DNA of 46,031 nt, from contig CAZVLN010000017.1 in NCBI GenBank assembly GCA_964627995.1, forward strand, positions 1-46,031, read 5' to 3'. Below the pieces are notes generated by a model. The model made no database searches. It was not told the origin of the DNA and worked only from the letters and a program-made list of their open reading frames with translations. This DNA is from JAWLFI01 sp964627995 (GTDB taxonomy: Bacteria > Bacteroidota > Bacteroidia > Chitinophagales > Saprospiraceae). This document shows, piece by piece, positions 24,250 through 33,212 of this stretch (positions within the stretch are counted from its first letter, which is position 1; each line of letters begins with the position of its first letter). Position numbers and translations under genes: made by a program.

Positions 24250-26367
24250 ATGGCACTAATTGGAAAAATTCGCAACAACATGTGGCTCATGATTATCCTA
24301 ATAGGATTAGCCTTAGCCGCATTTGTGATTATGGATATGACTTCAGGAGGAGGCGGAGCGCCTACTGTTAACCAATTTGAGGTCGGAGAAGTTGATGGAG
24401 AAAAGATTGATTGGAATGAGTTTCAGCGTATGGAGCAGGTGCTCTATTCCGGCTCCGACGTAAGTATTTATGATCGTAGAGATTATTTATGGAACTACTT
24501 TGTCAATAAGGCATTGGTAAATGAATATGCTGACAACTTGGGACTTAATGTAGGTCCAGAAGAACTAATGGAGCTTCAATTTGGTTCTAATTTAAGCCCC
24601 ATTATCCAACAACGATTTTCCAATCCACAAACTGGGCAAGTAGATCGCCAAACTCTAAATGAATTTCGGCAGGCGATCAATAATAATCAGTTACAACCCC
24701 AACAACGACAATACTGGCAGTACCAAGAGCGTGAAATCATGCAAAATCGAACGCAAACTAAATTTGTCAACTTGATTTCGAAAAGTATGTATACGCCTAC
24801 ATGGCTGGCTGAACGAGAAGCTCAAATGCAGAGCATACAGGCCGGATTTTCTTACGTCAAGGTGCCTTTTGCTGAAGTTTCTAATGAAGATGCTAATGTA
24901 ACAGATCAAGACCTCCAGAATTTTTTATCCGAGAATAAAGAACGTTTTTACCGGAATGAAGAAAGTCGAATAATATCTTATGCAAGTATGCGGGTGCAAC
25001 CCACTGCATCTGATTCTTCTAATCTTAAAAGTGAATTGAGTCAGAATTTAGTCGACTTTGCTAAGGCAGAAAATGATTCCTTATTTATTGATTTTAACCA
25101 GGGCTTTTTATCCCCCACATATCAAGAAGCAGAAGCGCTTCCCGAAGAAATTCAGGATATTGTATTTGACATGAAAGCAGGCGACACCTATGGCCCCTAC
25201 ATGTCTCAGGGCACATACCAGGCCATTAAGGTATTAGGGTTTGAAAATATACCAGATTCTGTAGAAGCACGGCATATTTTTCGACAAATTAATCCCAATG
25301 ACCCTGCTTCTGTAGCCACTGAAAGAGCATTGCTGGATAGCCTTAAAAGACAGATCGAGTCAGGAGCTGCAGCGTTTGACTCACTAGCTACCAACTATGG
25401 TCAGGATGGAAGTGCAGCAAAGGGCGGAGACCTGGGATATTTTGAGTCGGGTGCGATGTTGCCAACTTTTGAAAATAAAACATTTTACGGCTTAGAGCTT
25501 GGTGAACTGGGCGTATTTCAATCACAAGCAGGACTGCACTTAGTGGAGGTTACCGACAAGAAATACGATAATGAAAAACGAGGTGTTAAACTAGGATATC
25601 TGGTAAGCCCTATTATTCCAAGTGAAGAAACGCAAAATGCGCTTTATGAGGAAGCGCTTACCCTCGCTTCTGAAAATCGAAATGTAGAAGAACTTAAGGC
25701 TGCAGCTCAAAGTCGCCCTGATCTTCAGTTTCGAACCTCTGCTCCACTGGGTGATAACGCCTATCAAATTGAAGGAATCACAAGTAAGGATGCAGCACGA
25801 AGTATAGTTCGCTTTGTTTATGATGATAAAACAACTGTAGGTAAGGTTTCACCCGATGTTTTTATAGTAGAAGCTCAGGAGCAATTTTACAATGCAGAGT
25901 ATATTATTGCAGGCTTGGGTAGTATTATTCCAGCTGGTTCACCAAAACTTGAAGACGTCCGATCTGTAGTTCGACCTGAAGTTCTTCAGGTGAAAAAAGG
26001 AGAGGTCCTTCGAGATGCTATGAAAGGTAAAACTTTATCTGCCATTGCTCAGCAATACGACACTCCGGTCGATACAGTTGAAGCTGTTGGCTTGAACGCT
26101 ACACGCATTCCCAATCTGGGAGAAGAACCCGCTGTTGTAGCCGCTCTACAAGGACTAAACCAGGGAGAATTGAGCAATCCTATCATTGGAAACAACGGAG
26201 TCTACATGATTCAATTAAGCTCGAAAACGGAAATGCCAGCCATGGGGAATATTTCCCAAATTAAGTCCTCGAAATCTTTACAAGCCCGTCAGCGTGCCCG
26301 AGCTGAGCTCTTGAATGCAATGCAGGAAGGTGCTGAAATCATTGACGATCGAGCGAAATTTTATTGA
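24250..26367 (+). CDS. Membrane-anchored SurA/PpiD-like peptidyl-prolyl isomerase
   Basis: This is a large periplasmic folding factor of 705 residues tied to the inner membrane by one segment at about residues 12-30. An N-terminal SurA/PpiD-like chaperone domain (about 45-200) contains the paired helices around VDGEKIDWNEFQRM and the Gln-rich REIMQNRTQTKF region. A parvulin PPIase domain follows at about 335-450 (VEARHIFRQI, GGDLGYFESGAMLPTFE, GLHLVEVTDKK). A second, diverged parvulin-like stretch may lie near the C-terminus (GELSNPIIGNNGVYMIQL). It has its own promoter upstream and a strong terminator downstream, so it is probably monocistronic. Confidence 0.9.
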   Translation: MALIGKIRNNMWLMIILIGLALAAFVIMDMTSGGGGAPTVNQFEVGEVDGEKIDWNEFQRMEQVLYSGSDVSIYDRRDYLWNYFVNKALVNEYADNLGLNVGPEELMELQFGSNLSPIIQQRFSNPQTGQVDRQTLNEFRQAINNNQLQPQQRQYWQYQEREIMQNRTQTKFVNLISKSMYTPTWLAEREAQMQSIQAGFSYVKVPFAEVSNEDANVTDQDLQNFLSENKERFYRNEESRIISYASMRVQPTASDSSNLKSELSQNLVDFAKAENDSLFIDFNQGFLSPTYQEAEALPEEIQDIVFDMKAGDTYGPYMSQGTYQAIKVLGFENIPDSVEARHIFRQINPNDPASVATERALLDSLKRQIESGAAAFDSLATNYGQDGSAAKGGDLGYFESGAMLPTFENKTFYGLELGELGVFQSQAGLHLVEVTDKKYDNEKRGVKLGYLVSPIIPSEETQNALYEEALTLASENRNVEELKAAAQSRPDLQFRTSAPLGDNAYQIEGITSKDAARSIVRFVYDDKTTVGKVSPDVFIVEAQEQFYNAEYIIAGLGSIIPAGSPKLEDVRSVVRPEVLQVKKGEVLRDAMKGKTLSAIAQQYDTPVDTVEAVGLNATRIPNLGEEPAVVAALQGLNQGELSNPIIGNNGVYMIQLSSKTEMPAMGNISQIKSSKSLQARQRARAELLNAMQEGAEIIDDRAKFY

Positions 26368-26392
26368 TTTAGGAAATAGAAATCATCTTTAG

Positions 26393-26430
26393 AGCCGGGT
26401 TTTGTAATTCAAAATCCGGCTTTTTTTTTT
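26393..26430 (+). terminator. Rho-independent terminator after the PpiD-like gene
   Basis: A 12-bp stem (26393-26404 with 26410-26421, one G.T pair) with loop TAATT is followed by a run of T through 26430. It lies 26 bp after the stop codon at 26367. Confidence 0.92.
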
Positions 26431-26440
26431 GTCTTTTTTT

Positions 26441-26636
26441 GGGCGCCCGGCTAAAATAGCCGCCGCTATGGTCGGGTGCTCGCAGTCATAAGCCACTTCC
26501 GCTTCACGCGCTCTAAGGATAGAGCGGTGTAGCTCCAGTGGGACTGCTCGGCTCCAGGTCGCCCAAGGCGCCTGGATCTCCCTTCTGCCAAATGCTTTGG
26601 CATTGGGCCACCCTTTCAGCGCTGGCGCAAATTTGC
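26441..26636. repeat. GC-rich array of short hairpins, no convincing gene
   Basis: About 200 bp, GC-richer than its surroundings, contain serial inverted repeats: GGGCGCCC (26441-26448), GGCTA/TAGCC (26449-26461), CGCTCTA/TAGAGCG with a 4-nt loop (26509-26526), TCCAGG(T)CGCC/GGCGCCTGGA (26553-26576), TGCCAAA/TTTGGCA with a 3-nt loop (26586-26602), CAGCGCTG (26617-26624) and GCAAATTTGC (26627-26636). The minus strand has open frames across it, but they show no domain and their composition follows the hairpins. It may be an interspersed intergenic repeat of the REP/BIME kind or a structured RNA. The 409-bp gap from 26368 to 26776 also holds the upstream terminator. Confidence 0.5.
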
Positions 26637-26776
26637 AGTTGAATAATAATACCATCTTTAACTTCGATCTTACTTTTTTGTCTGTTTAGGGGGAAAAATC
26701 GGTGCGAGAACATCCCGTAATTGAAAATGGATTCGACTTCAAAAAAATAATTCTTTCGTGTTTGCGTTTCAACCTC

Positions 26777-27397
26777 ATGAATTATCAATCCTTAATCGCT
26801 TTCGTTTGCCTTGTCGCGACAGTGGCATGCAATCAGGACAAAACGGTAAAAAAAGAACTTCCTTCCGGCCTAATAGTAGAATACGAAGAAAATGTCGACG
26901 GTGAGAAAAACGGTCAGTATTTACTAATGACTCCAGATGAAGATACGCTAGAAAAAAGTTACTATGTAAATGATCTTTTACAAGGTACGCGAACGATTTA
27001 TACAGATTCAGGCACAGTAGAAATGGTAGAGCTATATGAAAAAGGCAAACTCCAGGGTGATTATAAGGGGTACTACCCATCCGGAACACTAAAGTATAAA
27101 GGCAAATATAATAGTGGAGAGATGAAGGGTGTTTGGACGTTTTACTATGAGACTGGAGACATCAAGGAAAAAGTTACGTATGATCAAAATGAAGAAAACG
27201 GTCCATTTTCCGAATACGATGAATCTGGCACACTGCGAGCAAAAGGTAAGTACCTGAATGGGGATAATGAGAACGGATTGTTATACCTTTATGATGACAA
27301 GGGTGCGCCAGCCCGCGTAATGGATTGCGACATGGGCGTCTGTATTACACAGTGGACACCGGACTCAACAGAAGTAAGTTTTGATGACTTTAAATAA
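26777..27397 (+). CDS. YwqK-type (MORN-like repeat) lipoprotein
   Basis: The 206-residue product has a signal peptide ending in VATVAC, a plausible lipobox, so it may be a lipoprotein. It then carries about five repeats of the form Y-x-x-G-x-x-x-G, for example GDYKGYYPSGTLKYKGKYNSG (in two parts: GDYKGYYPSG and TLKYKGKYNSG), GVWTFYYETGDIKEK and GPFSEYDESGTLRAKG. Such proteins are often annotated as YwqK-family antitoxins, but no toxin gene is adjacent and that role is doubtful here. ATG 26777 gives the signal peptide. Its end overlaps porQ by 14 bp. Confidence 0.8.
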   Translation: MNYQSLIAFVCLVATVACNQDKTVKKELPSGLIVEYEENVDGEKNGQYLLMTPDEDTLEKSYYVNDLLQGTRTIYTDSGTVEMVELYEKGKLQGDYKGYYPSGTLKYKGKYNSGEMKGVWTFYYETGDIKEKVTYDQNEENGPFSEYDESGTLRAKGKYLNGDNENGLLYLYDDKGAPARVMDCDMGVCITQWTPDSTEVSFDDFK

Positions 27398-28448
27398 AGG
27401 CCTTTTCAGTTTTTTACTCCTTTTTACGCTTGCCAGTGCTTTTGGTCAGCGTGGAACGAGTATTTTTTCTTTTACTAAACTAAGCCCGAGCGCCCGCCTT
27501 ACTGGTCTAGGACAGCACGGGACTGCATTGATCGATGAAGATCCTCTTTTATCGCGAGCTAATCCTGCATCCCTTTCAGATCAACTAAGTTTGACGGCAG
27601 GAGCTCAGTTTGGATCGCTATCCCCTGGTATTCGATTTGGGCATGCATTTTTATCCAACCGTTCAGAAAAAACTGATCTTCAGTGGATAGCGGGGGCTTC
27701 CTTCGTAAACTATGGGGAATTTATTTCTGCTAATGCCCAGGGCCTGCAATCGGGGAGTTTTGATGCTCGTGATTTATCAATTTACATAGGTGTTTCTAAA
27801 AGGGTATATGAAAGACTATATGCAGGAGTTTCAATTGAATATGTACAAAGTGAATTGGCTGAATTTAGTTCCTCTGGGATGGCTGGACATCTTGGTTTAT
27901 TATATCTGGTGGAAGAAAAGCAATTCACTGTCGGTATGGCTTGGCGAAATATTGGCTGGCAGTGGTCGCCATTCGATGGTGTAAATGAACGTATGCGGTC
28001 ACAGCTCAACCTTGCAATTTCGAAAAGGTTAGCTCATTTACCGCTTCGTTTTTCGTTAGTGTATCACGACCTCAATCGATGGAATTTACTCTATGATAGT
28101 CCTGTAGGGGAAGAGTCGAGTACGATTGGACAAATCGCTCAAACTGAAGAAAAAAGTGAGTTTGCCCTATGGGTAGATAATTTCTCTAGGCATTTAGCGA
28201 TTAATGCTGAGTTTTTCATTGGCAAAAAGGAGCAGTTTCGACTTCGTCTCGGATATGACCATCAGAGACGTAAGGAGTTAAGTTTGCCAAACTGGGGAAG
28301 TTTAGCTGGATTTTCAGGAGGCTTTGGGGTTGTCATTCGTGGTGTTTCATTCGATTATGGCTTTGGTTCCTACCACCTGGCTGGTGGTCTGCACCATCTA
28401 GGCTTGTCAGCCCGCTTGGGTCAGAGAGATAAAGTAAATATCTTGTAG
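27384..28448 (+). CDS. porQ: Type IX secretion system protein PorQ
   Basis: PorQ is an outer-membrane beta-barrel protein of the type IX secretion system, reported to work with the PorU/PorV/PorZ attachment complex. The 354-residue protein has a signal peptide ending in AFGQRG. The family opening follows: FSFTKLSPSARLTGLGQHG with DDPLLSRANPAS-like spacing (here IDEDPLLSRANPAS). Further on, LRLGYDHQRRKEL and FSGGFGVVIRGVSFDYGF are typical of the PorV/PorQ barrel. ATG 27384 is preferred to the adjacent TTG 27381. The start lies within the last codons of the YwqK-like gene, suggesting coupling. Confidence 0.85.
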   Translation: MTLNKGLFSFLLLFTLASAFGQRGTSIFSFTKLSPSARLTGLGQHGTALIDEDPLLSRANPASLSDQLSLTAGAQFGSLSPGIRFGHAFLSNRSEKTDLQWIAGASFVNYGEFISANAQGLQSGSFDARDLSIYIGVSKRVYERLYAGVSIEYVQSELAEFSSSGMAGHLGLLYLVEEKQFTVGMAWRNIGWQWSPFDGVNERMRSQLNLAISKRLAHLPLRFSLVYHDLNRWNLLYDSPVGEESSTIGQIAQTEEKSEFALWVDNFSRHLAINAEFFIGKKEQFRLRLGYDHQRRKELSLPNWGSLAGFSGGFGVVIRGVSFDYGFGSYHLAGGLHHLGLSARLGQRDKVNIL

Positions 28449-28507
28449 TAATTAACAATAATGGGGCTTGATAATTTTTTGGCTTTTTTAAGTTTAAAAT
28501 ATAGATA

Positions 28508-28879
28508 ATGAGGGTTGGAGTATTTTTTTTCTTTTTCGGGTGTATCTCTGCTTTTTTTGCACTGGGATGTGGCGAAAATTCAAGTATGCCAGACGAAATG
28601 GAGCCAGCAGACTGTGTAGAAAATTTATCTTTTAGTTCCGATATCCAACAGCTTATTAGTACGAACTGTGCTTACAGTGGATGTCATGTTGCGGGCACTG
28701 GATTGCCTCGTCTCACGAGCTATCAAGATGTCAAAATTCAAATTGAAAATGGAAAATTTGAAGATAGGGTACTGGTTCGGCAGAACATGCCTCCAAATAA
28801 TGCCAGCGGTCCTACAGAATTGAGCAATGAGGAACTCTTTTTATTGCAATGTTGGCTTGATCAGGGCTATGCGGAATAA
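28508..28879 (+). CDS. Small lipoprotein with a CX4CH cytochrome-like motif
   Basis: This 123-residue protein has a Phe-rich signal segment and a lipobox-like FFALGC. The mature part has SFSSDIQQLISTNCAYSGCH (about residues 43-62), a CX4CH motif, followed by MPPNNASGP (about 95-103), where a distal Met could lie. Related Bacteroidota lipoproteins are annotated as cytochrome c-like. Whether heme attaches to CX4CH is unproven. An extra Cys in LLQCWLDQGY follows. It lies between porQ and a GT-C-like gene. Confidence 0.75.
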   Translation: MRVGVFFFFFGCISAFFALGCGENSSMPDEMEPADCVENLSFSSDIQQLISTNCAYSGCHVAGTGLPRLTSYQDVKIQIENGKFEDRVLVRQNMPPNNASGPTELSNEELFLLQCWLDQGYAE

Positions 28880-28967
28880 AAGGTATTTTAATATTCTAGC
28901 CTTAGTAGTGGCTTAGATTTCACTTTGGTTCTTCATCTACATCAAACGCTATTCCACTTATAATAAT

Positions 28968-30491
28968 ATGAAAAGGAGAATTAAAGGCATAGGCGTTGAC
29001 TTCGAAAAATTCGTGGCCGACCGCTCTTTGGCTCCGGTGTTCTTTCTTGTTATTTATCTAATTTTCCCAGTTAAAGTTAGCTCTATTGATGGCTACGGCT
29101 TTGCAAATCAAATCGAAAATAATGAAAGCCTTTTTCATCCGCATCACCTGTTGTACAATTTTACTGGTTTCTATTTGCATCAGCTTTTTTCTTCTTTTTG
29201 GGATGTAAATATTCTTCATTTTTTGAAAATTGTCAATGCTTTTACAGCTGCTTTCACTTTATACATCCTTGATAATATCCTGAAAATACGATCTGTAGAA
29301 GGCCGATCAAGACTTTTATGGATAATTGTAGTAGCATCCTCATGGGGTTTTATGAGATTTGCTACCGAGAATGAGACATATATTCTTCCGCTGTTCTTTT
29401 CAGTATCTGGTAGCTTGTGGCTGGCAAAATATTTTAGAAATAATAAGTCAGTCTATTTATTTTTAGCAGGCTTTTTTACTGCTTTTGCTGCGCTATTTCA
29501 TCAAATTCATTTTTTTTGGTGGCTTGGTTTTCCCATCGCTTTTCTTTTTTATAAAATCGATTTCAAACAAATTTTCACCTATGCTTTGCCAGCACTGCTA
29601 GTCCCAATAGTATATCTTATGGTATTTTACTCAGAAAATGCGCACTCTGCAGATCATTTTTTTGAGTTTTTATTCTCAAAATATTATTCTGGTAGCGCTG
29701 AACTATCTATAGATGGAAGAAACCTCATTTTAACTCCGATTAATTTTATCCGGACCTTTCTCCAGGTGCATGGTTATATGTATAATTTATTAGCCCAATA
29801 TGGACTGTATGTTTTTGTTTTAGTGGGTAATATGTTTTGTTTTTTCATGGCTTTAATGAAAATTAGAAATCTGAAAAAACGTGTAGGATATAGAAATCAA
29901 CCATTTACTTTTGCACATGTCTGTGTTTTCATTCTTCAATTAATATTCGCGTTCATTTCGCACGGCAATGCTGAATTCATGGTGATGCTCCCTTTTGTTC
30001 TCGCTATTATTCTATCAGACATTTTTAAAAACTCGTCACCTTTTCTAGGGTATGTGGCACTGGGTATGTTTTCATGGAATATGATCTTCGGTCTCATTCC
30101 ATTATCAAAAAGCGATGTAAACGGTGATTCAATGGTTGCAGATTTTATTCTAAACCAAGACTCGACAACTAATCCCAATGTTTTCATCTTATTCAATCGG
30201 CCCCGGGTAAAAAATATTATCGACTATAGCACAAAACATGAGCCGCAAGCTACTCTGATATATATAGTAGATTTTAAGAGTAAATCTGAGGTTAGATCTT
30301 TTATTTATGATCGGATTAAAGAAGGGAAAGCGGTCTACACTGATTGTAGCCAAAGACCGAAAACAGTTTCAAGGGCTTCCTTACTTGTAGATAACCAGGC
30401 AAATGCTTTTGAAAAATTTAAAAGGCAAAATGTCGATTCTGTTGAGGCCATAGCAGGTGAATATTATTTGACTCGGCTTTATATAGATTAG
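28968..30491 (+). CDS. Polytopic membrane protein, GT-C glycosyltransferase-like
   Basis: A 507-residue protein with about 10 predicted membrane segments and a C-terminal soluble tail of about 100 residues. Between the first two segments lies IDGYGFANQIENNESLFHPHH. An acidic residue in this loop is the catalytic signature position of GT-C glycosyltransferases that use polyprenyl-phosphate sugars. That is an inference from layout, and no family was recognised with certainty. The gene is more AT-rich than its neighbours and is flanked by 88 bp and 445 bp without genes. It separates the CX4CH lipoprotein from the DUF5777-like barrel gene. Confidence 0.7.
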   Translation: MKRRIKGIGVDFEKFVADRSLAPVFFLVIYLIFPVKVSSIDGYGFANQIENNESLFHPHHLLYNFTGFYLHQLFSSFWDVNILHFLKIVNAFTAAFTLYILDNILKIRSVEGRSRLLWIIVVASSWGFMRFATENETYILPLFFSVSGSLWLAKYFRNNKSVYLFLAGFFTAFAALFHQIHFFWWLGFPIAFLFYKIDFKQIFTYALPALLVPIVYLMVFYSENAHSADHFFEFLFSKYYSGSAELSIDGRNLILTPINFIRTFLQVHGYMYNLLAQYGLYVFVLVGNMFCFFMALMKIRNLKKRVGYRNQPFTFAHVCVFILQLIFAFISHGNAEFMVMLPFVLAIILSDIFKNSSPFLGYVALGMFSWNMIFGLIPLSKSDVNGDSMVADFILNQDSTTNPNVFILFNRPRVKNIIDYSTKHEPQATLIYIVDFKSKSEVRSFIYDRIKEGKAVYTDCSQRPKTVSRASLLVDNQANAFEKFKRQNVDSVEAIAGEYYLTRLYID

Positions 30492-30936
30492 AAGATGCAA
30501 ATTAAGACAGAGTTTTTACTTTTCGCAAAGTAGCGATTAGGTTTAACCTGTTTGGGCATTACCATTTTATTAGTTTAATTTTTTTAAGATTTGGACACAG
30601 GAACAGCTCGTTTATTCATGCACTGTCTGTTACAATATCGCGAATTCAATAATACAGCTATCTAGTCTACAATCTGTTGGTAATAGAGCTGTTATTTAGA
30701 TTTAGGGTGGAAAAGAAATAGGGGTGCTTTTCAGCAAATGATTAACCGAGGGCTTGAACGAAACCTAATTTTAATTACTGTAAGGCATATGAGACCTCAA
30801 ATTTTCTTTACCGGTGCCCTTTTGGAAAAAAAGATTCACTCTTAGTTGTAAACTTTCAGCTGGCAGTATGTAATTTTAGTAGTTGATTCAGCCATAAACA
30901 TATTTTAAAATTTATATATCTTTGAAAAAAAACTCC
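30492..30936. other. 445-bp AT-rich gap without a gene
   Basis: No open frame of note, no tRNA and no strong hairpin with a T-run were found. The only feature I can support is a -7-like element at its 3' end (30917-30924). It could hold regulatory sequence for the downstream barrel gene or be decayed DNA after the GT-C-like gene. Confidence 0.5.
30917..30924 (+). promoter_or_regulatory. -7 element TATCTTTG close upstream of the DUF5777-like gene
   Basis: TATCTTTG is an exact TAnnTTTG. Its end lies 12 bp before ATG 30937, so the predicted leader is about 6 nt. The in-frame TTG at 30922 is within the element and is rejected as a start. A -33 TTG at the proper spacing is not evident. Confidence 0.5.
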
Positions 30937-31821
30937 ATGCAGGGACTCCTCATAAAAGCATGTCTATTAAGTATTGGGCTTTGGTTTTTTAACACAACTT
31001 GTGATGCGCAGCGAACTAAGCACGAATTAAACCACCTCATTTATTCTCCCACACCCCAAACCTTACCCTCAGGCGCTTTTGGGCTTCGTGCTTCTATTCG
31101 TTTTGGAGACATAGGAGGCTCGGCTGGTGGATACGAGAACTTTTACGGACTAGACGAATTACAAGATTCCTACCTCGGTATTAATTATGGTTTGTCAGAC
31201 CGGATCCAAATTGGAGTAAGTCGCTCAAAAGGGAGTGGTGTGCAGAGGCAGCTTGTTAATGGAGAGATAAAACTAAATATTTTAAATCAATCTGACTCTA
31301 CCGGTGGTATGCCGGTGAGTGTAGGTCTTTCTCATGTTACTACTGGCGCTCTGCAATTGGCAAGTAATGACCCTGAGTCCATGACCTATTTTGGCGAAGC
31401 AGCTCACAGATTATCTTTTGCTTCTCAAGTCATTGTTAGTCGACAGTATAGTTCGTTTTTACATTTGCAGGCAATAGGCGGATACCAACATAGAAATATA
31501 GCGCCAGCGAATGAAAGCAATGGTTTGTTTTATGCGGGAGGGGCAGCTCAAATTTCTCTGTCTGGATCTTTGGATCTAATTTTCGAGGGGATATACCCCA
31601 TTTCTAATTCGCGGTCCAGCGAATTGGGGTATTATCCTCTGTATGGTGGGGGCCTATCTTACCGCACCCAGTGTGGTGACCAATGGGTTCTAGAACTTAC
31701 GAATGGAAGAGGGCTTACGCCTAATGACTTTATTCCATACAGTCAATCAGATATTCGAGCTGGTGAGGTACGGTTCAGTTTGACGTTTAATAAGCTGTTT
31801 ATTCAGAATAGCGATAGCTAA
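30937..31821 (+). CDS. DUF5777-family-like outer-membrane beta-barrel protein
   Basis: The 294-residue protein has a signal peptide ending in CDAQ, then a barrel-like sequence with a conserved-looking opening (PTPQTLPSGAFGLRASIRFGD), quoted in parts as PTPQTLPSGA and FGLRASIRFGD. Further parts are YLGINYGLSDRIQIGVSRSKG and MPVSVGLSH. This resembles DUF5777 barrels often found near cytochrome c-like lipoproteins in Bacteroidota, and a CX4CH lipoprotein lies about 2 kb upstream. Its function is unknown. It follows a long AT-rich gap, and dacB begins 71 bp downstream. Confidence 0.68.
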   Translation: MQGLLIKACLLSIGLWFFNTTCDAQRTKHELNHLIYSPTPQTLPSGAFGLRASIRFGDIGGSAGGYENFYGLDELQDSYLGINYGLSDRIQIGVSRSKGSGVQRQLVNGEIKLNILNQSDSTGGMPVSVGLSHVTTGALQLASNDPESMTYFGEAAHRLSFASQVIVSRQYSSFLHLQAIGGYQHRNIAPANESNGLFYAGGAAQISLSGSLDLIFEGIYPISNSRSSELGYYPLYGGGLSYRTQCGDQWVLELTNGRGLTPNDFIPYSQSDIRAGEVRFSLTFNKLFIQNSDS

Positions 31822-31892
31822 AAAAATAGGCAATACTATTTCATTTGCTTAACATCAATTTTGATAAAACATTTACTATTACACTTAGCCGC

Positions 31893-33209
31893 ATGAAAAT
31901 ATTTAACGTCCTTTCAGCCTTAGCACTTTTGATTTTTTTATCTGCTTGTAATTCAAACCAATACCTTACTAAAGGTGAGAAGAAAAGCATAGAGCAAGAA
32001 CTAAGTGCTGCAACACTCAAGGATCACTTTCAAGGCCTGCTTATATATGATTTAGAAGGTCGTGAAGTCGTTTACGACTATCAGGGTGATAAACTTTTTA
32101 CTCCAGCTTCTAATACAAAGATTTTAACTTTAGCCGCAGCAATAGAGCATCTGCCGGACTCTTTACCCTTGTATGAGCAACTTAATGCAGGACGGTCAAT
32201 ATATTTGAGAGGCACTGGACACCCTGCACTTTTTCATCCTGATTTTGACACCTACTGGCAAGAAGCTTCATTGCAGCTTATGTTGCGAGGATTTGACTCT
32301 CTGTTTCTCTATCATGATGACCCCAAGCCCGAACGGTTTGGCCCAGGGTGGGCTTGGGATGATTATCCTCATTATTATCAGGCAGAAAAAAGTGACTTCC
32401 CTGTTTTTGGCAATGCAATGTATGTGGAATGGGATAGTTTGCGCTCAGAAATCAAAGTATTTCCCGACCACTTAGCTCAATTCAGTAAAATCAGATTGGG
32501 TAAGGGTACAGAAATTGATCTAAAAAGGGATGAGTTTATAAATGAGTTTGATATTAGAGTTGGGATCCAAACGCCACATGAAACTCGATCTTCAATCCCA
32601 TTTCTAATGGAGCCTTATTTGATAAGTCGTTTATGGGAAGCTAAGATGAACCGGTTATTTTTTAATCGTTATGAGGCTCCTTCAGGTAAATGGATACCAA
32701 AAGGTGACTTCCCTTTAGACACTCTTCTTCGTAAAATGATGTGGGAAAGCGACAACTATTTAGCAGAACAAATTTTATTGATGGTTGGGAAAAAACTGAC
32801 CGACACGCTAAAGACAGAAGCGGCTATCAATGCTTTAATTTCTGACACTACTCAAATTCGGTGGGTGGATGGTTCCGGTTTAAGCCGTTACAATTTACTG
32901 AGCCCCAAATATTTAGTTTCTAAATTGGAGGAAATTCAAAGTGCCGTAGGTTGGGAAGGTGTTTATCAATATTTTCCTGCAAATGGACAAAAAGGAACGT
33001 TAAAAAATCGATATACTAAACTTAAGCAGCCATACATTTACGCTAAAACAGGCACATTGAGTAATAATTATAATTTGAGCGGTTATATTAGAGGGCAAAG
33101 CGGAAAGTGGTATATATTTAGTTATATGCACAATCACTTTTTAGGATCTCCCTCCACTATTCAGGAAGATATTGAAAAGGTATTGTTACTCGTTCACCAA
33201 ACGCTCTAA
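31893..33209 (+). CDS. dacB: D-alanyl-D-alanine carboxypeptidase/endopeptidase, PBP4 (S13) type lipoprotein
   Basis: PBP4-type enzymes trim peptidoglycan peptides and cut cross-links. The 438-residue protein has a lipobox (IFLSAC), the active-site SxxK in TPASNTKILTLAA (Ser and Lys), the SxN motif in WESDNYLAEQ and the KTG triad in YAKTGTLSNN. The lipid anchor differs from the soluble E. coli PBP4. The insert between SxxK and SxN is of the S13 kind. ATG 31893 gives the signal peptide, and the upstream in-frame extension does not. lysA follows after 3 bp, so both peptidoglycan-linked genes are probably cotranscribed. Confidence 0.92.
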   Translation: MKIFNVLSALALLIFLSACNSNQYLTKGEKKSIEQELSAATLKDHFQGLLIYDLEGREVVYDYQGDKLFTPASNTKILTLAAAIEHLPDSLPLYEQLNAGRSIYLRGTGHPALFHPDFDTYWQEASLQLMLRGFDSLFLYHDDPKPERFGPGWAWDDYPHYYQAEKSDFPVFGNAMYVEWDSLRSEIKVFPDHLAQFSKIRLGKGTEIDLKRDEFINEFDIRVGIQTPHETRSSIPFLMEPYLISRLWEAKMNRLFFNRYEAPSGKWIPKGDFPLDTLLRKMMWESDNYLAEQILLMVGKKLTDTLKTEAAINALISDTTQIRWVDGSGLSRYNLLSPKYLVSKLEEIQSAVGWEGVYQYFPANGQKGTLKNRYTKLKQPYIYAKTGTLSNNYNLSGYIRGQSGKWYIFSYMHNHFLGSPSTIQEDIEKVLLLVHQTL

Positions 33210-33212
33210 TTA

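Noticed and set aside
26389..26788. Two overlapping minus-strand frames in the GC-rich element
   Set aside because: They cross the terminator and hairpin array, show no family signature and have no support from context.
26777..27397. YwqK protein as part of a toxin-antitoxin pair
   Set aside because: The name is inherited from family annotation. No adjacent toxin-like gene exists, and the gene looks like an exported repeat lipoprotein.
30640..30700. Imperfect inverted repeat ACAGCT/AGCTGT in the AT-rich gap
   Set aside because: Only six base pairs match cleanly, and the surrounding positions do not extend the stem.
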